Shown here: positions 33,480 to 38,018 of the stretch, in pieces | Position numbering within the stretch: position 1 is the first letter of the stretch | How the letters are laid out: every line of letters begins with the position of its first letter | NCBI GenBank assembly: GCA_964546285.1 | Contig: CAZJJK010000019.1 | Coordinates: forward strand, 1 to 38,018 | DNA from: CAZJJK01 sp964546285 | GTDB taxonomy: Bacteria > Spirochaetota > Spirochaetia > Treponematales > Breznakiellaceae | Direction: 5' to 3' | DNA: 38,018 nucleotides | Notes under the pieces: model-generated | Told to the model about the DNA's origin: nothing | Databases searched by the model: none | Seen by the model: the letters and a program-made list of their open reading frames with translations, nothing else | Made by a program: the position numbers and the translations under genes

Positions 33480-34315
33480 TCCACGACAATGGAGTAGGCT
33501 ACAATTTTTTCGTTTCCAGCGGCGTCTTGCGCGCTAAGCTCCAGATTTACCTTGCCCCGGTTCATTCTAAGCGTACCTAAAATAAAGCCCTTGTCGCTAT
33601 AGATAGCTTGAGCCATAAACGGGGTGGGCGCCGAAACGCGCAAGCCGCCATCGACGGAATAAAAATATTCCAAGTTAACGGAAAGCAGCTTGCTGCCGTT
33701 AAGCCAGCAGGCCAATCTCAGCGGCGCGAATAGCTGTTTAGTGGAACTGTTTTCGGTATCGGACGCGTCGATAAGCACCGTATAGCCGCCCTGCCTTAGC
33801 GTCCGTAAATTAGCCCCCTGATGTTCAATGCCATCCTCGCCGATAAGGGTGACGCTTTTTATGATAGGCGCTTTATCGTCCACGCGGGACGAGAAAAGCA
33901 TTACCGGGTTGATCCAACGATTTTCCTTAGCGTCATAAACGGCGAAACGGAAGCGCCCGGTGTCCGTCGCGCCTAAAATAGCGCCGCCCTCCAAAATGGC
34001 GTGGTCCGCGTTGGCGATATCACGAAGATCGGCGTAAAGACCTATAAGCGAATCGCGGTGATCAACCGCTATCCATTGGCCTAAGCCGGAGGGAAACCCG
34101 TTATAGGCCGATGGCGGGCCGCTGGTAAATACTATTTCACCGGCATCGGCGGCGCGGATAATGCCCTCGCCGAAGAATTCCATGCTAAGGCTGGGGCGCC
34201 CATCACGGTTTTGCCCAAAAGAGGATAGGATGCTTGACCCTTCAAGCGGCCATTCAAGCGCCGCCAAGGCGACGACGGCGCACAAAAATAAGGCGCTTAG
34301 CGTGAAAATCCGCAT
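33476..34315 (-). CDS. Secreted, degenerate LytM/M23-like protein
   Basis: The 279-residue protein has a signal peptide (TLSALFLCAVVALAALEWP) and an M23-like beta fold: WPLEGSSILSSFGQNRDGRP, GIIRAADAGEIVFTS, GLGQWIAVDHRDSLIGLYAD. The zinc-binding HxxxD and final HxH of active M23 peptidases are not present (SMEFFGEG and RFRFAVYD at the corresponding places), so it is unlikely to cut peptidoglycan and may regulate or recruit instead, as known for degenerate LytM proteins. The C-terminal 120 residues look like an added Ig-like domain (DKAPIIKSVTLIGEDG through SAQDAAGNEKIVAYSIVVE). AGGAGA precedes ATG 34315. It lies between the membrane-anchored propeller-like gene and the methyltransferase. Confidence 0.78.
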   Translation of the reverse strand: MRIFTLSALFLCAVVALAALEWPLEGSSILSSFGQNRDGRPSLSMEFFGEGIIRAADAGEIVFTSGPPSAYNGFPSGLGQWIAVDHRDSLIGLYADLRDIANADHAILEGGAILGATDTGRFRFAVYDAKENRWINPVMLFSSRVDDKAPIIKSVTLIGEDGIEHQGANLRTLRQGGYTVLIDASDTENSSTKQLFAPLRLACWLNGSKLLSVNLEYFYSVDGGLRVSAPTPFMAQAIYSDKGFILGTLRMNRGKVNLELSAQDAAGNEKIVAYSIVVE

Positions 34316-34339
34316 CGTTTTCTCCTGCTTTTACGGTAA

Positions 34340-35413
34340 TCAGCGTTCAAGCAGTTCAAAAGCCATTACCGCGTTTGAGCCGCTCAAAAAGAGCTGATTA
34401 TTGGAACGTGTTAAAATCGATATAGCCTCATCGTGGGCGGCTTCCATGGACAGCGTTGAATCGTACCGTAGACCAATAAGAAAACGTTTGCCAGTTCGTT
34501 CAATCAGAGCGAACAAGCTGTCATCGGAGCTTGATTCCTCTATTTCGATTAAAACCCCGCCAGCTAGCTGGGCGGTATTGGTTTTTCGGTCTGATACCTT
34601 AAAGAACCCCAGGCCATCCGTCCTTTCGTAGACCACGACAGAACCGGAAGCTGGGACGGCTGTTTTTACGGGACGGCGAAGCTCGCCAGGCAAATACTCA
34701 TGATGAACCACTTTATAAGCTTCGCCCTCTCCCTCTAGATACAAGAAGCGTTGGGGGTCAATCCCGCTAACTAGCGCTATTCCGCTGCCGCCAGAGCATA
34801 ATCTGGCGGCGTAAATGACACCGACGCGCGATCCGCCAGGCGTAAATTTAAAAAGGGCCTTACCGGAACTATCGATAAGCTCTATCGCGCCATTGAGCAA
34901 GCCCGCTAAAAAGAGGCCGGAAGCGGCGTCAAGCGCCGTTATTGGCGCCGGAAAATCCCTGCGCCATAGGAGTTCGCCGGACTTGTTGAAAGCGCTTACG
35001 GAATTTTGGTTGGGCGATAAAATAAAAATTCTATTATCGTCAAAAAAGCTCTCTCCCGGTTCCGAAGAAACAAATAGTCTGTCGCCTAAGGGATTGAAAA
35101 ATTCGGACCTTCCGGTAACGGCGTCGTCTTTTGACCAAAAATTGGGGGAAAGCCGCAGACTGTCATCACGGTCTTGAGCTAGGACAATATTCCCGTCGGG
35201 AGAGAAATAACCGAATGAATCAAGGCTGAGAAAGGGGTAAAGAATTTCACTGGCCGCCGCCGGCTCTGAAGGGGTAGGCGGTTTTTGGGTGGAAAGAGTC
35301 CAGAGCGGGCTTAAGCATAATTCCTTTTTTATTGGGGTGGAGGCGATAAAGAGATATGCAATAAAGAAGAGAACGTAAAGAATAATCCATTTGCGTCTTT
35401 TCTTGTTCGCCAT
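34340..35413 (-). CDS. Membrane-anchored beta-propeller-like protein
   Basis: The 357-residue protein starts with a basic stretch (MANKKRRKW) and a single hydrophobic anchor (IILYVLFFIAYLFIAS), then repeated strand units such as SFGYFSPDGNIVLAQD, DNRIFILSPNQNSVSAFN, SGELLWRRDFPAPITALDAA and GAIELIDSSGKALFKFT, which look like WD/PQQ propeller blades. The globular part is presumably outside the cytoplasm. The family is not recognised and the function is unknown; a role with the M23-like and methyltransferase genes downstream (24-base gap, then an ATGA overlap) is suggested by the operon. ATG 35413 has GAGAGG upstream; an ATG 17 codons earlier has no ribosome site and would overlap the promoter. 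Confidence 0.75.
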   Translation of the reverse strand: MANKKRRKWIILYVLFFIAYLFIASTPIKKELCLSPLWTLSTQKPPTPSEPAAASEILYPFLSLDSFGYFSPDGNIVLAQDRDDSLRLSPNFWSKDDAVTGRSEFFNPLGDRLFVSSEPGESFFDDNRIFILSPNQNSVSAFNKSGELLWRRDFPAPITALDAASGLFLAGLLNGAIELIDSSGKALFKFTPGGSRVGVIYAARLCSGGSGIALVSGIDPQRFLYLEGEGEAYKVVHHEYLPGELRRPVKTAVPASGSVVVYERTDGLGFFKVSDRKTNTAQLAGGVLIEIEESSSDDSLFALIERTGKRFLIGLRYDSTLSMEAAHDEAISILTRSNNQLFLSGSNAVMAFELLER

Positions 35414-35442
35414 GAAACCTCTCGCTACAAAACGTTTCAGGA

Positions 35443-35471
35443 ATGGTATATAGTAAAAAGGCATCTGTCAA
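35443..35471 (-). promoter_or_regulatory. Promoter of the reverse operon 35413-32610
   Basis: On the reverse strand a perfect TTGACA (35466-35471) is followed after 17 bases by TACCAT (35443-35448, 4 of 6). Transcription would start about 20-25 bases before ATG 35413. It lies directly upstream of the divergent cytidine deaminase gene. Confidence 0.55.
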
Positions 35472-35485
35472 TGTTGGAGGGCGCT

Positions 35486-35893
35486 ATGGTGAATATGGAT
35501 GAATTGTATGAGACAGCGAGAAAAGCGGCGGAAAAAGCCTATTCGCCCTATTCGGGTTTCAGGGTAGGCGCGGCTTTAGTGGCTGACGACGGGACTATCT
35601 TTATCGGTGTGAATGTGGAAAATCGATCTTACGGACTGACTATTTGCGCTGAACGTTCCGCCGTCATGGCCGCGGTTAGTGCCGGATACCGTCGCTTTTT
35701 AGCTATAGCTATAGCAACCCCAGATTCGGTTGCCCCTGTTGGACCTTGCGGGGCCTGTCGGCAGGTCTTATCGGAATTTATGGAAGCTGACGCCTTAGTG
35801 CGTTTTGGCGGCTCCGATCCGGCGCGGGTGGATGTCACCATCGCTTCCCTGTTGCCGCACGATTCCTTGCATGATTTGGGGCGGAAAACGTAA
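35486..35893 (+). CDS. cdd: Cytidine deaminase
   Basis: The zinc enzyme deaminates cytidine and deoxycytidine for pyrimidine salvage. The 135-residue protein matches the short homotetrameric type: YSPYSGFRVGAAL near the N-terminus, the catalytic ICAERSA (C54 zinc ligand, E56 proton shuttle) and PCGACRQVL (C88, C91 zinc ligands). ATG 35486 is chosen for GGAGG at a 5-base spacing; another ATG five codons upstream would place that GGAGG inside the gene. It is divergent from the propeller-like operon and followed by the HTH-EIIA and thymidine-kinase-like genes, the latter also suggestive of pyrimidine salvage. Confidence 0.94.
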   Translation: MVNMDELYETARKAAEKAYSPYSGFRVGAALVADDGTIFIGVNVENRSYGLTICAERSAVMAAVSAGYRRFLAIAIATPDSVAPVGPCGACRQVLSEFMEADALVRFGGSDPARVDVTIASLLPHDSLHDLGRKT

Positions 35894-35920
35894 GCTCTTT
35901 TCCCATTATTGTCGCTTCAC

Positions 35921-35949
35921 TTGACATTTATTACGGTACGATGCAAAAT
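35921..35949 (+). promoter_or_regulatory. Promoter of the HTH-EIIA/TK-like unit
   Basis: A perfect TTGACA (35921-35926) is followed after 17 bases by CAAAAT (4 of 6). The predicted start near 35956 leaves a leader of about 34 bases with an AGGAGA ribosome site before ATG 35990. Confidence 0.5.
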
Positions 35950-35989
35950 GATGACCTTAGATGAATATATACACCTAGGAGACGCCCTG

Positions 35990-36643
35990 ATGGACGATGA
36001 TATACTAACAATAGAGGAAGTCGCGAAATACCTGCGTGTGTCCGAACGCACCGTCTATGATTGGGCTCAAAAGGGCGAGATCCCGTCCGGAAAAATTGGT
36101 ACCGTATGGCGTTTTAAAAAAGCTGAGATAGAAAAATGGGTGAATGACCGGCTGTCAACGAATCGGATGGTGCCGCAGTTTTCATCTATCCAAATCCAAA
36201 ATGTACTATCGCCAGACCGCGTAATTTTTCTGCACCATGCCACAAAACGCGATGCTCTTAACGCCTTATCCGATAAACTGGCCGCCGCTCCTCAGGTAAA
36301 AAATCGTATGGAATTGGTTAATGAGATTCTAAAACGCGAAGAGCTGATGAGTACGGCTATTGGCCGAGGTATCGCGATCCCGCATGTTCGTTTATCGTCT
36401 ATTACCGATCTGGTGGTGGCTGTTGGCGTCAGCCAATGCGATATCATCGATTTTCAAACCCTGGACGATCAACCGGTTCGTCTTTTGTTTATGATCGCGG
36501 CCGCGTATAATCAGCACGCGTATTATTTGCAGACGCTGTCTTTCTTTAGCGCCAAGCTAAAAAACAAGGAACTCCGCGCCGCTCTATTGGCCGCGAAAAC
36601 GCCTCAGGAAGCGTACACTCTCTTATCCGGCCAAGGCTTGTAA
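35990..36643 (+). CDS. MerR/excisionase-type HTH fused to PTS EIIA (fructose/Ntr type)
   Basis: The 217-residue protein has an N-terminal helix-turn-helix of the excisionase type (about residues 5-55: LTIEEVAKYLRVSERTVYDW, then GTVWRFKKAEIEKWV), followed by an EIIA domain of the fructose/nitrogen PTS family (about 75-217) with GRGIAIPHVR, whose His is the expected phosphorylation site. Phosphotransfer from HPr-like proteins would then control DNA binding; this fused form is known in treponemes, but its targets are not established here. The upstream AGGAGA and TTGACA promoter fit ATG 35990; the frame opens earlier at 35909, in and before the promoter. The TK-like gene follows 10 bases later. 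Confidence 0.86.
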   Translation: MDDDILTIEEVAKYLRVSERTVYDWAQKGEIPSGKIGTVWRFKKAEIEKWVNDRLSTNRMVPQFSSIQIQNVLSPDRVIFLHHATKRDALNALSDKLAAAPQVKNRMELVNEILKREELMSTAIGRGIAIPHVRLSSITDLVVAVGVSQCDIIDFQTLDDQPVRLLFMIAAAYNQHAYYLQTLSFFSAKLKNKELRAALLAAKTPQEAYTLLSGQGL

Positions 36644-36653
36644 TAGGCGCGCT

Positions 36654-37820
36654 ATGGCCGATAGCTCTGGCCGTTCCACCAACAGTTTTTTAAAGAGCCT
36701 GGGGTTCCCGGCGCTGGATGTTCACGAAGCCATACGGCATTTTGATTTTCGTGTGTCTTCGCGGCGCATTCTTGTAATCGGTCCTATGGGTTCGGGGAAA
36801 ACCGAATATTCCGCCCGACTCTGGCGGGACGCGGCTGTTGCTCGCCGAAAAAGCCAAAAAGTAGCGGCCATCACAACACGTTTTGGTTCTCAAGCGAATT
36901 TGTTCAAAAGCGAGGACGGTTTAGGCGATGCCGACCGGCGCCGTGTTTTTTTCATACGATCACGTCTGGATAGAGCGCGTTTTCCCGATTATCCCGATAA
37001 CGCCTTAGCGTATCGGGGCGGCTATGAATCCTGCGGTGATGATATCGCCGTAGCGCGAGATTCGTTTGAGCTGGAAAAAACCATAAACTCCCATCCTGAA
37101 ATAGGCACCTGGATTATCGATGAAGCCGCTTTTTACGACGAACGTATCGCCTACCTGATACGCAACGAATCGGAACGGCGCGGTTTGGTTTTTGTCTGCC
37201 CAACGCTTATACTCAATTTCCGTCGCGAGATATTTAACGCCACCGCCCGTCTTCTCGTGGAGAACGCGACAGACGTTTATCCATTAACCGCGTATTGCGA
37301 ACACCAGGATTGTATAGAGGATTCGTTTTATACCTATCGTTATTATCGAGTGGAGGGCCTGGAATGTCCGGCCCTGTATTTTGATCCGCTGGTCATTATT
37401 GGCGGTGATCGTGAGAAAGACGATCCCCTTGAGCCAAATTACTGTACTCGTTGTGACGTCCATCATTTTCTTCCTGGTAAAGAATACACCTTCTTTACCT
37501 TGAAACCGCTTGGCGAGGCGGCCGGTCGGGGTGATGAGTCTGAATTACGAAAGGAATTACGCGCCTTGCGGTATCGGATAGAAGCTTCGGAACTCTATCG
37601 TAGTTTTCATCGTCGTTATTTGGATAACGACAATCCTAAACTGGAAAATATGAACGCTTTACGCGTACTCAACATAGCCGAGCGAGCGCTTTGCTATCTT
37701 TTCGCTGAGCAAAACCTTATTTCCGCCGCGCAAGTCCGCTCCTATGTATCGGAGTTTGAGCTGGATAGGCTTTATTTGGCTAAACGTTTATCTGATAATC
37801 GCCGTCCGCTGGAATTGTAA
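36654..37820 (+). CDS. Thymidine-kinase-like P-loop protein, possibly divergent
   Basis: The 388-residue protein has a Walker A loop GPMGSGKTEYSA (residues 43-50 for the core), a Walker-B-like WIIDEAAFYDE that parallels the DEAQFF of type II thymidine kinases, and a zinc-lid pattern of two cysteine pairs (CEHQDC and YCTRC), as in that family. It is about twice the usual length of 190-230 residues: there are inserts before the lid and a C-terminal region of about 100 residues without recognised motifs (ELRKELRALRYRIEASEL onward). It may be a nucleoside kinase or an ATPase derived from one. The neighbouring cytidine deaminase supports pyrimidine salvage, while coupling to the HTH-EIIA regulator is unexplained. 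The ribosome site (TAGG) is weak. Confidence 0.7.
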   Translation: MADSSGRSTNSFLKSLGFPALDVHEAIRHFDFRVSSRRILVIGPMGSGKTEYSARLWRDAAVARRKSQKVAAITTRFGSQANLFKSEDGLGDADRRRVFFIRSRLDRARFPDYPDNALAYRGGYESCGDDIAVARDSFELEKTINSHPEIGTWIIDEAAFYDERIAYLIRNESERRGLVFVCPTLILNFRREIFNATARLLVENATDVYPLTAYCEHQDCIEDSFYTYRYYRVEGLECPALYFDPLVIIGGDREKDDPLEPNYCTRCDVHHFLPGKEYTFFTLKPLGEAAGRGDESELRKELRALRYRIEASELYRSFHRRYLDNDNPKLENMNALRVLNIAERALCYLFAEQNLISAAQVRSYVSEFELDRLYLAKRLSDNRRPLEL

Positions 37821-38018
37821 GGGCGCGGGCTGAGATTCAGTTAAGGCCGAGTTGCACTATAGGGGAATAATTAAAGCGAGAACGCTTCATCGGCAAAGCG
37901 ACGGTTTTCAGAGCCGCTTCTGAATCGAAACATTATTTTATTAGAAAGGTTTGTATACTGCTGCCAATTCTGTTGCAAGATGCTATCAATATTTCTAAAT
38001 ACCCAGCAGGAATTTACC
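37821..38018. other. Terminal non-coding 198 bases
   Basis: No gene, terminator or strong promoter is recognised. A short inverted pair (GATTCAG near 37832 and CTGAATC near 37919) is too far apart to mean much. The window ends before any further start codon with support. Confidence 0.5.

Noticed and set aside
1..38018. CRISPR array, insertion sequence, tRNA or rRNA genes
   Set aside because: No regularly spaced repeats, transposase frames or clover-leaf candidates were recognised by eye; a dedicated tRNA or small-RNA search was not possible.

Overview
The window looks like a chromosomal segment of a spirochaete, most probably a Treponema-type species of the insect-gut kind. Pointers are a PUR-alpha-like protein of the DUF3276 type, a fused HTH/EIIA regulator, a patatin with a predicted outer-membrane barrel, membrane-anchored LuxR-type regulation, several lipoprotein or spirochaete-style secreted orphans, and a multi-domain [FeFe] hydrogenase next to a NuoF-like flavoprotein. 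Base composition is near even. This assignment is inference from gene content; there is no rRNA or other marker gene here.

Layout. 1-3905: a 5'-truncated NuoF-GltD fusion followed by the [FeFe] hydrogenase catalytic subunit (H2 metabolism linked to NAD(P)H), closed by a strong hairpin terminator. 3975-5987: secreted patatin with a C-terminal barrel-like region. 6082-8396: promoter, XRE-cupin regulator and AMP-forming acyl-CoA ligase. 8545-9921: MATE exporter. 9922-10779: long non-coding stretch with a 93-bp hairpin repeat and an AT-rich hairpin. 10780-14064: membrane LuxR regulator, isocitrate dehydrogenase (reverse) and an orphan protein (forward). The last two diverge from a very compact double promoter. 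14064-14156: an inverted second copy of the 93-bp repeat. 14151-15963 (reverse): Na+/solute symporter overlapping a C_GCAxxG_C_C protein. 16131-17771: the ACT-domain/UPF0210 pair. 18050-19663: a methyl-accepting chemotaxis protein. 19715-26922: a tight run of phosphoribosyltransferase, secreted beta-helix protein, orphan, lipoprotein and ribonuclease HII. 26957-29493 (reverse): phosphohexomutase and PUR-alpha-like protein. 29613-32538: mnmA-nifS-nifU, a sulfur-transfer and Fe-S module. 32610-35413 (reverse): a beta-propeller-like membrane protein, a degenerate M23-like protein and a methyltransferase. 35486-37820: cytidine deaminase, HTH-EIIA regulator and a thymidine-kinase-like ATPase. The last 198 bases hold no recognisable gene.

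How genes work together. The first two genes form part of an electron-transfer hydrogenase whose NuoE-like partner, if present, lies upstream of the window. The nifS and nifU products would supply sulfur and Fe-S clusters, with MnmA using sulfur for tRNA U34 thiolation. The most unusual structural signal is the pair of near-identical 93-bp hairpin repeats in inverted orientation around a 4-kb block (luxR, icd, orphan). Each copy lies on the 3' side of a gene in the same relative orientation. Other points worth a second look are residue changes in otherwise conserved active sites: the hydrogenase L1 motif, the patatin nucleophile elbow, the NADP site of isocitrate dehydrogenase, and the missing third cysteine of MnmA. 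No CRISPR array, transposase, tRNA or rRNA was recognised.
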